A stretch of 64,000 bases of DNA from Bradyrhizobium nitroreducens (GTDB lineage Bacteria > Pseudomonadota > Alphaproteobacteria > Rhizobiales > Xanthobacteraceae). The stretch is taken from positions 645,588 through 709,587 of the forward strand of contig NZ_LFJC01000003.1 of NCBI RefSeq assembly GCF_002776695.1. Direction: 5' to 3'. The position numbers were made by a program, and so were the translations under genes. The notes beneath the pieces were generated by a model. The model saw nothing but the letters and a program-made list of their open reading frames with translations, was not told the DNA's origin and made no database searches. Position 1 is the first letter of the stretch. Every line of letters starts with the position of its first letter. This document shows positions 34,694-44,064 of the stretch, in pieces.

Positions 34694-36289
34694 TCACTCC
34701 ATTCCGATCGTCGTCAGGTCCTGGAACCAGTGCTGGGCCTGCACGAACTGCTTCACCTTCGGCGACAGCGCGTGCGGGTTGGTGTCGTGGACGACCCAGA
34801 CCAGCGTGGCATCGTCCACGATCAGCGCATGCGCCTGCGCCAGCAGCTCGTCCTGCTTGGTGCTGTCGAATGTCTGCTTCGCTTCGTCGATCAGCGCGTC
34901 GACCTTCGGGTTCTTGTAGCCGCCCCAGTTGACGCCGACGGGCGCGATCTGGCCGGAATGGAAGAAGCGGACGATGGCGTAGAGCGGGTCGGAGGTGACG
35001 TAGGCGATGTTGTTGGCGGTGATGCCGGCGTTCATCTCGTCGGCCGCGCCCTTGCGCCAATGCGTATAGAGCGTCTCGAGCTCGACCACCTTGAAGTCGA
35101 TCTCGATACCGATCTCCTTGAAGCTCTGCTGCAGAAATTCGTTCATCGGCAGCGACAGCATCTGGCCGGTGCCGCCCTGCGCGATGATGAAGGTGGTCTT
35201 CAGCGGCTTCGCCTTGGAGTAGCCGGCCTCCTCGACCAGCTTCCTGGCGGCGGCGAGATCGTATTTCAGCTCGAAGCTCGGCTTGCCGAACCACGGGCTG
35301 GACGGATCGACCTGGCCTTTCGCGGGCTTGGCAAGGCCATTCATCAAGCCGACCACGGCATCGCGGTCGATCGCGAGGTTCAGCGCCTTGCGCAGGCGGA
35401 TGTCGGTCCAGGGCGAGCCGGGCAGCACGCTCAGATGATAATTCCAGACATGCGGCGTGACGTTGTCGACGATCTTCATGCCGGCTGCCTTGAGCTGCGG
35501 CACGGCGTCCGGCGCCGGCGTCTCGATCAAATCGACCTGTCCCGCCAGCAGCGCGTTGGTGCGCGTCAGCGCTTCCGGCATCGGCACCAGCACGATCTTG
35601 TCGGCCTTGGGAATACGCTTCTTGTTCCAGTAATCCGGGTTCTTCGTAAGCTCGGCGAGCTCGCGCGGCACCAGTTTCGTCAGCTTGAACGGGCCGGTGC
35701 CGGAGGGCTGGCTGGCGAACTTGTCCCAATCCTTGCCGAGCTTTTCGTATTGCGCCGGGCTCGACACCAGGAACCACAGCATCTGATAGGGAAAGAAGGA
35801 ATCGACCGTCTTGGTGGTGATCTCCACCGTGGAATCGTCGATCTTGGCGTAGCTCGCGACCGAGGGGAGGCGGGTCTTCACCTGCGCGCTCTGCCGCTTG
35901 TCGAATTGTGGCGCCTTGTCGTTGAGAACCTTGTCCAGATTCCAGATCACCGCGTCGGCGTTGAACTCGCTGCCGTCGTGAAACTTGACGCCCTTGCGCA
36001 ACGTGAAGCGCCATTTGGTCTTGTCGCTGTCGTCCACCTTCCACTCGGTCGCGAGCCCCGGCACCAGCTTGCCGGGGCGATCCGCGACGTCCATCTCCCA
36101 GGCGACCAGCGGATCGTAGATCGTGTAGGCCGTGAACTGATAGGCGCCGGCGCCGCGATCGGGCTGGCCCGTGGTCAGCGGGATGTCCGCCATCGAGATT
36201 CCGTAACGCACCACTGTTTCGGCGCGCGCCGAGATTGCGGATAACGCCAGCGCAAGCACGGCGAGACAAGTCGATAGACGAATACGCAT
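34694..36289 (-). CDS. Peptide/opine-type ABC substrate-binding protein (SBP_bac_5), paralogue 1
   Basis: 531 aa with a Sec signal peptide (RLSTCLAVLALALSAISARA). SBP_bac_5 landmarks: LVPGLATEWKVDDSDKTKWR, FTLRKGVKFHDGSEFNADAV, and DIRLRKALNLAIDRDAVVG. It would bind an oligopeptide-like or amide compound in the periplasm. ATG 36289 has GGGAGC upstream; the open frame extends to 36625 without support. It is divergent from, and clearly paralogous to, the binding protein at 36489 and has no permease genes of its own here, so it may use the downstream transporter. Confidence 0.9.
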   Translation of the reverse strand: MRIRLSTCLAVLALALSAISARAETVVRYGISMADIPLTTGQPDRGAGAYQFTAYTIYDPLVAWEMDVADRPGKLVPGLATEWKVDDSDKTKWRFTLRKGVKFHDGSEFNADAVIWNLDKVLNDKAPQFDKRQSAQVKTRLPSVASYAKIDDSTVEITTKTVDSFFPYQMLWFLVSSPAQYEKLGKDWDKFASQPSGTGPFKLTKLVPRELAELTKNPDYWNKKRIPKADKIVLVPMPEALTRTNALLAGQVDLIETPAPDAVPQLKAAGMKIVDNVTPHVWNYHLSVLPGSPWTDIRLRKALNLAIDRDAVVGLMNGLAKPAKGQVDPSSPWFGKPSFELKYDLAAARKLVEEAGYSKAKPLKTTFIIAQGGTGQMLSLPMNEFLQQSFKEIGIEIDFKVVELETLYTHWRKGAADEMNAGITANNIAYVTSDPLYAIVRFFHSGQIAPVGVNWGGYKNPKVDALIDEAKQTFDSTKQDELLAQAHALIVDDATLVWVVHDTNPHALSPKVKQFVQAQHWFQDLTTIGME

Positions 36290-36488
36290 GGCCCAAAGCT
36301 CCCAGGAGATTTCGGGGCCAAACGTGCAATCTTGATGCCAGAATAGGCAGCGCGACGACTTTGCCTCCGCGTGATCACAAGGACTTGTCGCCGCAGGGGC
36401 AATTTGCAGAAAATGTTTCTCCTTGGCATAGCCATTGCATACGATTGCATCAAAATTAATCATCGAAAGCCGGAAAAGGACTGAGGCG

Positions 36489-38150
36489 ATGCTTATCAAG
36501 AAGAACAAGACCCGCGCGGCGCTGATTGCGCTGCTCGCACTCGGCAGCGCGGCCGCATGGCCGCGTGTCGCCAGTGCGGAGACCGTGCTGCGCATCGGCA
36601 TGACCGCTGCCGATATTCCGCGCACCCTGGGCCAGCCCGATCAGGGGTTTGAGGGCAACCGCTTCACCGGCCTCACCATGTACGATGCGCTCACCGGATG
36701 GGACCTGTCATCTGCCGACAAGGCGAGCGTGGTGATTCCAGGCCTTGCCACCGAGTGGAAGGTCGACGATGCCGACAAGACCAAATGGATCTTCAAGCTG
36801 CGCCCCGGCGTCACCTTCCACGACGGCTCGCCGTTCAACGCCGACGCCGTGGTGTGGAACGTCGACAAGGTCTTGAAGCAGGACGCGCCGCAGTTCGACG
36901 CCAGCCAGGTCGGCGTTACGGCCTCGCGCATGCCGACGCTGGCGTCCGCGAAGAAGATCGACGACATGACGGTCGAGCTCACCACCAAGGAGCCCGACAG
37001 CTTCCTGCCGATCAACCTCACCAATCTCTTCATGGCGAGCCCGGCGAAGTGGCAGCATTTCTACGACAAGGCGGAAGGTGCTGACGCCAAGGCGAAATCG
37101 CAGGCGGCATGGACGGCGTTCGCCAAGGACGCCGCCGGTACCGGCCCGTGGAAGATGGCGAGCTTCACGCCGCGCGAGCGGCTCGAGCTCGTGAAGAACG
37201 CGAATTATTGGGACAAGGCGCGCGTGCCCAAGATCGACAAGATGGTGCTGCTGCCGATGCCGGAGGCGAACGCCCGCACCGCGGCACTGCTCTCGGGGCA
37301 GGTCGATTGGGTCGAGGCGCCGGCGCCGGACGCGCTGCCCGAGCTCAAGCAGCGCGGCTTCAAGCTCTACGCCAACGAGCAGCCGCACGTCTGGCCCTGG
37401 CAGTTCTCGCGCGTCGAGGGCTCGCCCTGGAACGACATCCGCGTCCGCAAGGCCGCGAACCTCTGCATCGATCGTGAAGGCCTCAGGGACGGGCTGCTCG
37501 CCGGTTTGATGGTGCCCGCGACCGGCACATTCGAGCCCGGCCATCCCTGGCGCGGCAATCCCACCTTCCAGATCAAGTACGACAAGGCGGCCGCACAAAA
37601 GCTGATGCAGGAGGCCGGCTTCGGTCCCAACAAGAAGCTGACGGTGAAGACCCAGACGTCGGCATCCGGTTCGGGCCAGATGCAGCCGCTGGCGATGAAC
37701 GAGTATCTGCAGCAGGCGCTGGCCGAATGCTATTTCGACGTGAAGCTCGACGTCATCGAGTGGAACACTCTGTTCACGAACTGGCGCCGCGGCGCCAAGG
37801 ACCCCTCGGCCAACGGCTCGAATGCGACCAACGTCACCTATGCGGCGATGGACCCGTTCTTCGCGCTGGTGCGCTTCCTGCAATCGGGCATGGCGCCACC
37901 GGTCTCGAACAATTGGGGCTTCATCAACAATCCCAAGTTCGACGAGCTGGTGAAGAAGGCGCGCCAGACCTTCGATCCCGCCGCGCGCGACGCCGCGCTT
38001 GCCGAGCTGCACGCAGCCTCCGTCGACGATGCCGCCTTCCTCTACGTCGCCCACGACGTCGGCCCGCGTGCGATGAGCCCGAAGGTGACGGGCGTGGTGC
38101 AGCCGAAGAGCTGGTTCATCGACTTCTCGCCGGTGTCGATGACGCCGTGA
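36489..38150 (+). CDS. Peptide/opine-type ABC substrate-binding protein (SBP_bac_5), paralogue 2
   Basis: 553 aa; signal peptide about 1-29 (ALIALLALGSAAAWPRVASA). It shares long motifs with its divergent neighbour, such as PGLATEWKVDD, FHDGS.FNADAV and the start of the mature protein AETV.R.G. Its own features include GTGPWKMASFTPRERLELVK and DIRVRKAANLCIDREG. It heads the cluster 36489-43846 with two permeases, two ATPases, an AtzG-like protein and an amidase, separated from the permeases by a 190-bp gap carrying a repeat. Confidence 0.9.
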   Translation: MLIKKNKTRAALIALLALGSAAAWPRVASAETVLRIGMTAADIPRTLGQPDQGFEGNRFTGLTMYDALTGWDLSSADKASVVIPGLATEWKVDDADKTKWIFKLRPGVTFHDGSPFNADAVVWNVDKVLKQDAPQFDASQVGVTASRMPTLASAKKIDDMTVELTTKEPDSFLPINLTNLFMASPAKWQHFYDKAEGADAKAKSQAAWTAFAKDAAGTGPWKMASFTPRERLELVKNANYWDKARVPKIDKMVLLPMPEANARTAALLSGQVDWVEAPAPDALPELKQRGFKLYANEQPHVWPWQFSRVEGSPWNDIRVRKAANLCIDREGLRDGLLAGLMVPATGTFEPGHPWRGNPTFQIKYDKAAAQKLMQEAGFGPNKKLTVKTQTSASGSGQMQPLAMNEYLQQALAECYFDVKLDVIEWNTLFTNWRRGAKDPSANGSNATNVTYAAMDPFFALVRFLQSGMAPPVSNNWGFINNPKFDELVKKARQTFDPAARDAALAELHAASVDDAAFLYVAHDVGPRAMSPKVTGVVQPKSWFIDFSPVSMTP

Positions 38151-38170
38151 GGTGAGCACGCTGGCAGGGC

Positions 38171-38271
38171 TCCCCTCCCCCTTGTGGGGAGGGGTCGGGG
38201 AAGGGGGTCCACACGGGCGGTCGTCGTGTGGCCACCCCTCTCCCTAACCCTCCCCCACAAGGGGGGAGGGA
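38171..38271. repeat. Palindromic intergenic repeat, family C
   Basis: C-rich and G-rich arms (TCCCCTCCCCCTTGTGGGGA at the left, ACCCTCCCCCACAAGGGGGG near the right) are imperfect inverted copies. The element sits between the binding-protein gene and the first permease and may reduce downstream expression relative to the binding protein. Confidence 0.65.
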
Positions 38272-38340
38272 ACCCTCGCATCTCGCGTCCCTTACTCAAG
38301 CCCACGCACCCAATCGTGCGACATCACGTCAGGTCAATCC

Positions 38341-39294
38341 GTGCTCGCCTATATCGCCAGACGCATCGTCTATGTCATCCCGATCGTCATCAGCGTGGCG
38401 CTGGTGTGCTTTCTGCTCGTGCACATCACGCCGGGCGATCCGCTCGTTGCCGTGCTGCCGGCTGATGCGTCGCAGGAGCTCGCGGCGCAATTGCGTGCCG
38501 CCTATGGCTTCGACCGCCCGCTGCCGGTGCAGTTCGGGCTCTGGCTGCTGCGCGCACTGCATGGCGATCTCGGCAATTCCATCGCGACGGGACGCCCCGT
38601 GCTCGCCGAGGTCATGCGCGCGGTCGGCAACACCGTCACGCTGGCGATTGCGGCCGCCATCATCGGCTTCACCATGGGCATCCTGCTCGGCCTCATCGCC
38701 GGCTATTTCCGCGAGACCTGGATCGACAAGGTCGCGACCTCCTTTGCCATCGCCGGCGTCTCGGTGCCGCATTACTGGCTCGGCATGGTGCTGGTCATCA
38801 TCTTCTCGGTGCAGCTGAACTGGCTGCCCGCGGTCGGCGCCGGGCCCAACGGCTCCAACTCCTGGGCCTGGGACTGGGCGCATCTGCAATATCTCGTGCT
38901 GCCGGCGATCACGACCTCGGTGATCCCGATGGGCATCGTCACCCGCACCGTGCGCGCGCTCACCGGCGACATCCTCAGCCAGGATTTCGTCGAGGCATTG
39001 CGGGCAAAGGGCCTGCACGAGACCGGCGTGTTCCGCCACGTCATCAAGAACGCCGCGCCCACCGCGCTCGCGGTGATGGGGCTTCAGCTCGGCTACATGC
39101 TCGGCGGCTCGATCCTGATCGAGACCGTGTTCTCCTGGCCGGGCTCGGGCTTCCTGCTCAATTCGGCGATCTTCCAGCGCGACCTGCCGCTGCTGCAGGG
39201 CACGATCCTGATCCTGGCGCTGTTCTTCGTCTTTCTCAACCTGCTGGTCGATATCGCGCAAGCCGCGATCGACCCGCGCATCAAGCGGGGCTGA
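38341..39294 (+). CDS. Oligopeptide/dipeptide ABC importer permease, DppB type
   Basis: 317 aa starting at GTG 38341. It begins with AYIARRIVYVIPIVISVALV and FLLVHITPGDPL, typical of DppB/OppB N-termini, and contains TRTVRALTGDILSQDFVEAL plus RAKGLHETGVFRHVIKNAA (EAA loop contacting the ATPase) and ETVFSWPGSGFLLNSAIFQR. About six transmembrane helices. The ribosome binding site is weak (TCAGGT). Next permease starts 4 bp after its stop. Confidence 0.92.
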   Translation: MLAYIARRIVYVIPIVISVALVCFLLVHITPGDPLVAVLPADASQELAAQLRAAYGFDRPLPVQFGLWLLRALHGDLGNSIATGRPVLAEVMRAVGNTVTLAIAAAIIGFTMGILLGLIAGYFRETWIDKVATSFAIAGVSVPHYWLGMVLVIIFSVQLNWLPAVGAGPNGSNSWAWDWAHLQYLVLPAITTSVIPMGIVTRTVRALTGDILSQDFVEALRAKGLHETGVFRHVIKNAAPTALAVMGLQLGYMLGGSILIETVFSWPGSGFLLNSAIFQRDLPLLQGTILILALFFVFLNLLVDIAQAAIDPRIKRG

Positions 39295-39298
39295 CGGG

Positions 39299-40201
39299 AT
39301 GAGCGAGCTGCCGTTGTCCGCCACCGCCGACGCCGCGCTGCAGGCCGCGCCCGCGACCAAGGCGCGCGGCTATTGGGCGACCGTCGGCCGCCGCATCACG
39401 CGCGACAAGGTCAGCATGGCCTGTGCGCTGGTGCTGATCCTGATCTTCCTTTCCGCGATTCTCGCGCCGTGGCTCGGACTTGAGGATCCCTACAAGGGCT
39501 CGATGATCCGTCGCCTCCGCCACATCGGCACCGTCGGTTACCCGCTCGGCACCGACGAGCTCGGTCGCGACATGCTGGCGCGCCTGATCTATGGCGGACG
39601 GCTGTCGCTCGTCATTGGTATTTTGCCTGTGATCCTGGCCTTCTGCATCGGCACGTCGCTGGGCCTCATTGCCGGCTATGTCGGCGGCAAGCTCAACACC
39701 GCGATCATGCGCACCATCGATGTGTTCTACGCCTTCCCGTCGGTGCTGCTGGCGATCGCGATCTCCGGCGCGCTCGGGGCCGGCATCCTCAACTCCATCG
39801 TATCGCTCACGGTCGTGTTCGTGCCGCAGATCACCCGCGTCGCCGAAAGCGTCACCACGGGCGTGCGCAACATGGATTTCGTCGAGGCCGCGCGTGCTTC
39901 CGGCGCGGGTCCCTTCACCATCATGCGCGTGCACATCCTCGGCAATGTGCTGGGCGCGATCTTCGTTTATGCCACCAGTCTCATCTCGGTCTCGATGATC
40001 CTGGCTGCAGGTCTCTCCTTCCTCGGTCTCGGCACCAAGCCGCCGGAGCCGGAGTGGGGGCTGATGCTGAACACGCTCCGCACCGCGATCTACGTCAATC
40101 CCTGGGTCGCCGCGCTTCCGGGCGCGATGATCTTCGCGGTCTCGATCTGCTTCAATCTGCTCTCGGACGGCCTCCGTAGCGCCATGGACATCAGGAACTA
40201 G
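39299..40201 (+). CDS. Oligopeptide/dipeptide ABC importer permease, DppC type
   Basis: 300 aa. Segments typical of DppC/OppC: YPLGTDELGRDMLARLIYGG, RLSLVIGILPVILAFCIGTS, MDFVEAARASGAGPFTIMRV (EAA loop) and SFLGLGTKPPEPEWGLML. It has an N-terminal cytoplasmic extension of about 35 residues. It pairs with the preceding DppB-type permease and the ATPase genes at 40205 and 42869. Confidence 0.92.
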   Translation: MSELPLSATADAALQAAPATKARGYWATVGRRITRDKVSMACALVLILIFLSAILAPWLGLEDPYKGSMIRRLRHIGTVGYPLGTDELGRDMLARLIYGGRLSLVIGILPVILAFCIGTSLGLIAGYVGGKLNTAIMRTIDVFYAFPSVLLAIAISGALGAGILNSIVSLTVVFVPQITRVAESVTTGVRNMDFVEAARASGAGPFTIMRVHILGNVLGAIFVYATSLISVSMILAAGLSFLGLGTKPPEPEWGLMLNTLRTAIYVNPWVAALPGAMIFAVSICFNLLSDGLRSAMDIRN

Positions 40202-40204
40202 GCC

Positions 40205-41266
40205 ATGAGCGAGAGCAACACATCCGTCGAAATGCTGGAGCCGGTCGAGGACGTCGGCGGGCTCGCGCAGCCGCTGTTGCAGGTCAACGGCCTGACCAAG
40301 CATTTTCCCGTCCGCGGCGGGCTGTTCGCGGCCAAGCGTACCGTCCGCGCCGTCGACAACGTCTCCTTCGCCGTCGCCAAGGGCGAGACCGTCGGCATCG
40401 TCGGCGAGTCCGGTTGCGGCAAGTCCACCACCGCGCGGCTGCTGATGCATCTGATGCCGCGCGATGACGGCGACATCATCTATGACGGCATGACCGTCGG
40501 GCAGTCGCTCTCCTTGCGCGAATTGCGCCGCGGCATGCAGATGGTGTTCCAGGATTCCTATGCCTCGCTCAATCCGCGCCTGACGATCGAGGAGTCCATC
40601 GCCTTCGGTCCCAAGGTCCACGGCATGGCTGACGGCGCCGCCCGGGCGCTGGCGCGCGAGCTGCTCGGCAAGGTGGGCTTGCGCCCGGAAAACTTCGCCA
40701 ACCGTTATCCGCACGAGATCTCGGGCGGCCAGCGCCAACGCGTCAACATCGCCCGCGCGCTCGCACTGTCGCCGCGTCTGGTGATTCTGGACGAAGCCGT
40801 CTCCGCGCTCGACAAATCCGTCGAGGCACAGGTGCTCAATCTGCTGGCCGATCTCAAGCGCGAGTTCGGTCTCACTTATCTCTTCATCAGCCACGACCTC
40901 AACGTCGTCCGTTACATCTCGGACCGCGTGCTGGTGATGTATCTCGGCGAGGTCGTCGAGCTCGGCCCGGTCGACCAGGTCTGGGACAGCCCGGCTCATC
41001 CCTACACCCGGGCGCTGCTTGCGGCGATGCCGTCCTCCGACCCTGACAGGCGCACCGAGAAGCCGCCGATCACAGGCGATCCGCCCAATCCGATCGATCC
41101 GCCCCCGGGCTGCCGCTTCCACACCCGCTGCGCGTTTGCGGAGCCGCTCTGCGCAAATGTCGCACCAAAGCTCACTGCGCTCGATAAGATCGGCCACGAG
41201 GCGGCTTGCTACATGGCCATTCCGGGTTCTGGCCATAGCCGCGCGCCGAGGGAGAAGACCGCATGA
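40205..41266 (+). CDS. Oligopeptide ABC importer ATPase, OppF/DppF type
   Basis: 353 aa. Walker A GESGCGKSTT (about residue 68), Q-loop MVFQDSYASLNPRL, signature SGGQRQR (about 173), Walker B LVILDEAVSALD with alanine after DE in place of the usual proline, and H-loop FISHDLNVV. The C-terminal oligopeptide extension contains PPGCRFHTRCAFAEPLC, likely the Cys-containing Fe-S or structural motif of this family. The stop overlaps the next start by 4 bp. Confidence 0.92.
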   Translation: MSESNTSVEMLEPVEDVGGLAQPLLQVNGLTKHFPVRGGLFAAKRTVRAVDNVSFAVAKGETVGIVGESGCGKSTTARLLMHLMPRDDGDIIYDGMTVGQSLSLRELRRGMQMVFQDSYASLNPRLTIEESIAFGPKVHGMADGAARALARELLGKVGLRPENFANRYPHEISGGQRQRVNIARALALSPRLVILDEAVSALDKSVEAQVLNLLADLKREFGLTYLFISHDLNVVRYISDRVLVMYLGEVVELGPVDQVWDSPAHPYTRALLAAMPSSDPDRRTEKPPITGDPPNPIDPPPGCRFHTRCAFAEPLCANVAPKLTALDKIGHEAACYMAIPGSGHSRAPREKTA

Positions 41267-41460
41267 CGAGACCGACACCGAAAGAGATCAAGCCGATCGC
41301 GCAAGTCGCCGGCGTTCCCGTGGATGACGAGATCGCAACCCGCATCTCCAACTCCATCGGACCTGCGTTCGAAGGCTTTGCCGCCATCGCCGGCACGCTG
41401 CCGTTCGACCTCGAGCCCGCGCTCTATCCGATCGCGCAAGCCGCGAAGGTGTCGAAATGA
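41263..41460 (+). CDS. AtzG/GatC-like small protein (DUF4089 type), partner of the amidase
   Basis: 65 aa, starting within the stop of the OppF-type gene (ATGA) and ending within the start of the amidase (ATGA), so it is translationally coupled on both sides. The sequence (IAQVAGVPVDDEIATRISNS, then AFEGFAAIAGTLPFDLEPAL) matches what I know of AtzG-like proteins, which are GatC-related partners needed for folding of AtzE-type amidases. The family match is inferred from pattern and context, not from a search. Confidence 0.68.
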   Translation: MTRPTPKEIKPIAQVAGVPVDDEIATRISNSIGPAFEGFAAIAGTLPFDLEPALYPIAQAAKVSK

Positions 41461-42872
41461 GCACCGAGCCCGCATTGATGACGCTCAGCGAGGTCGCGCA
41501 TGCGATCGCGATGAAGCAGGTGTCCTCGCATGAGGTGACGCGTGCGCTGCTGCATCGCATCGCGCAGTGGCAGCCGCATCTCAACGCCTTCATGTCGATC
41601 GAGGCAGAGCCCGCGCTGAAGGCGGCCGAAGCTGCCGACGCCGAGCTTGCCAAGGGCAATGTCCGTGGCCCCCTGCACGGCGTGCCGCTCGCGCACAAGG
41701 ACATGTATTACGACGCCGGCAAGGTCGCGACCTGCGGCTCGCTGATCCGCCGCGATTTCGTGCCGACCGTGACCTCGACCGCCCTGCAGCGGTTGAAGGA
41801 CGCCGGCCAGGTCCGCTTGGGCACGCTGCATCTCGCCGAATTCGCCTACGGCCCGACCGGCCACAACGCCCATTACGGCCCGGTGCGCAATCCCTGGAAC
41901 GTCGCGCATATCACCGGCGGCTCGTCCTCGGGCTCCGGCTCGGCGGTCGCGGCGCGGTTGACCTATGCGGCGCTCGGCTCGGACACCGGCGGCTCGATCC
42001 GCATGCCCGCGCATTTCTGCGGCGTCACCGGGCTGAAGACCACCTGGAGCCGCGTCAGCCGCGCCGGTGCCATGCCGCTGTCGCAATCGCTCGACACCGT
42101 CGGCCCGCTCGCGCGGACCGCCGAGGATTGCGCGCTGCTGCTGGCGCTGATGGCGGGCGCAGATCCCTTGGATTCCACCTGCAGCCACGCGCCGCTGTCA
42201 GACTACGTCGCGGCGACGAAGGGCTCGCTGAAGGGTCTGAAGATCGGCGTGCCCGCGTCCTTCTACGTCGACGATCTCGACGCTGAGGTCGCGCGCGTGC
42301 TGGACGAGACCATCGCGGTGCTCAAGCGCGAGGGCGCCGACATCGTCAAGGTCGAGCTGCCGGATCAGCGGCAATTGTCCTCGGCGAGCCAGCTCGTGCT
42401 CGCCGCGGAAGCTGCCGCCTTCCACAAGCGCTGGATGATCGAGCGTCCGCAGGATTATGGCCCGCAGGTGCTGATGCGGCTGCAGAACGGTCTCGCCGTT
42501 CCCGCCATCACCTATCTGGAGGCGATGCGCTGGCGTGGCCCGGCACTGGCTGCGCACAACGCCGCGACATCGGGCGTCGATGCGGTGATCGCGCCGGCCT
42601 CGCCGGTGCCGGCGCCGACGATCGAGGAGAGTGATGTCGGCGGCGGCCCGAACGCACCGGCGCTGCTGCAGCGGCTGACGCTGTTCACCCGCCCGGTGAA
42701 TTTTCTGGGCCTGCCGTCGCTCACCGTTCCCTCCGGCTTCACCAAGAGTGGTCTGCCGGTCGGCATGCAGCTGATCGGCCGCTCCTTCGATGAAGCGACC
42801 CTGCTCACCATCGGCGCGGCCTTCCAGCGCGTCACCGACTATCACGATCGATTGCCGAAATTGCCGTCATGA
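41457..42872 (+). CDS. Amidase-signature hydrolase (AtzE/GatA-like)
   Basis: 471 aa. The Ser-cisSer-Lys triad is visible: Lys in GVPLAHKDMYYD (about residue 81), Ser in GGSSSGSGSAVAARL (about 157-160) and Ser in GSDTGGSIRMPAHFCGVTG (about 180). It hydrolyses an amide or urea-like bond in the cytoplasm. Coupling to an AtzG-like gene and embedding in a peptide-type ABC operon suggest it acts on the imported compound. Its stop overlaps the next ATPase start by 4 bp. Confidence 0.92.
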   Translation: MSTEPALMTLSEVAHAIAMKQVSSHEVTRALLHRIAQWQPHLNAFMSIEAEPALKAAEAADAELAKGNVRGPLHGVPLAHKDMYYDAGKVATCGSLIRRDFVPTVTSTALQRLKDAGQVRLGTLHLAEFAYGPTGHNAHYGPVRNPWNVAHITGGSSSGSGSAVAARLTYAALGSDTGGSIRMPAHFCGVTGLKTTWSRVSRAGAMPLSQSLDTVGPLARTAEDCALLLALMAGADPLDSTCSHAPLSDYVAATKGSLKGLKIGVPASFYVDDLDAEVARVLDETIAVLKREGADIVKVELPDQRQLSSASQLVLAAEAAAFHKRWMIERPQDYGPQVLMRLQNGLAVPAITYLEAMRWRGPALAAHNAATSGVDAVIAPASPVPAPTIEESDVGGGPNAPALLQRLTLFTRPVNFLGLPSLTVPSGFTKSGLPVGMQLIGRSFDEATLLTIGAAFQRVTDYHDRLPKLPS

Positions 42873-43846
42873 CAAAGCTCGTCGAGATCTCAGGCCTCAA
42901 CATCCGCTTCACCGGCGAGCGCACGGTCTATGCCGTGAACGACCTCAGCCTGTCGCTGGGCGACGGCGAGGTGCTGGGCCTGCTCGGCGAGTCCGGTTCG
43001 GGCAAGAGCGTGACCCTGCGTGCGCTGATGCGGCTGTTGCCGAAGAAGCGCACGCAGATATCGGGCAAGGTCAACGTCATGGGCCGCGATGTGCTCGCCA
43101 TGAACGACGAGGAATTGTCGTCCTTCCGCGGCCAGACCGTCTCGATGATCTTCCAGGAGCCGGCGCTCGCGCTCGATCCGGTCTACACCATCGGCGCGCA
43201 GATCGCCGAAAGCGTGGTGCGCCATGAAGGCAAGAGCTACGCGGAGGGCAGGGCACGCGCGCTCGAAATGCTCGAGGTCGTGCGTATCCCCTCCGCAAAA
43301 CGGCGGCTCGACGCCTATCCCCACGAGATGTCGGGCGGCATGCGCCAACGCGCGATGATCGCGCTGGCGCTCGCCTGCCGGCCCAAGATCCTGCTGGCGG
43401 ACGAGCCGACCACGGCGCTCGATGCCACCGTGCAGATCCAGATCCTGCTCCTGCTGCGCGAGCTGCAGCGCGAGTTCGGCATGTCCGTGATCTTCGTCAC
43501 CCACGACATCGGGGTTGCCATCGAGATCTGCGACCGCGTCGCGGTGATGTATGCCGGTCAGATCGTGGAGCAGGGCACGCTGCGCGACATCGTCCGCTCG
43601 CCGGTGCATCCCTACGCCAAGGGCCTGCTCGCCTCGACTATTCATGGCGCCAAGCGCGGGCAGCGGCTCGAGACCATCCCCGGCACCCCGCCCTCGCTGG
43701 CGGAAAAGCCCCACAACTGCTCCTTCGCCCCACGCTGTTCGGTGGCGCAGCCCCGCTGCCTGGAGCAATTGCCTGCCAATGTGGAGGTCGGGCCGGGCCG
43801 GGCGGCGCGATGTGTGCTGGCGGAGCAGGTGGCGGCGCTGTCATAA
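42869..43846 (+). CDS. Oligopeptide ABC importer ATPase, OppD/DppD type
   Basis: 325 aa. Walker A GESGSGKSV (about residue 40), Q-loop MIFQEPALALDPVYTIG, signature SGGMRQR (about 154), Walker B ILLADEPTTALD and H-loop VTHDIGV. The C-terminal motif CSFAPRCSVAQPRCLEQLP is typical of OppD/F. It completes the transporter with the OppF-type ATPase at 40205; the amidase pair lies between the two ATPase genes. Confidence 0.92.
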   Translation: MTKLVEISGLNIRFTGERTVYAVNDLSLSLGDGEVLGLLGESGSGKSVTLRALMRLLPKKRTQISGKVNVMGRDVLAMNDEELSSFRGQTVSMIFQEPALALDPVYTIGAQIAESVVRHEGKSYAEGRARALEMLEVVRIPSAKRRLDAYPHEMSGGMRQRAMIALALACRPKILLADEPTTALDATVQIQILLLLRELQREFGMSVIFVTHDIGVAIEICDRVAVMYAGQIVEQGTLRDIVRSPVHPYAKGLLASTIHGAKRGQRLETIPGTPPSLAEKPHNCSFAPRCSVAQPRCLEQLPANVEVGPGRAARCVLAEQVAALS

Positions 43847-44064
43847 TATTTGAATGGCGCTTTTGCTGCGCTCCTTCCCTTGAAATTCCTCTGCGGCAAC
43901 ACCGAGTTGTCACAGTTCTCCGGGACTGCGGGCCAAAGCCGCCTCTACTTTGCATGGGGTTGTTTTCGACATTTTTGTCGGGGCCGGCAGAGGCGAATAG
44001 CATTCAGACCCCATTCATCCCGGTTCCCGTCCCATGCGGACGTTCATGGAGAGGGACCAGACGT

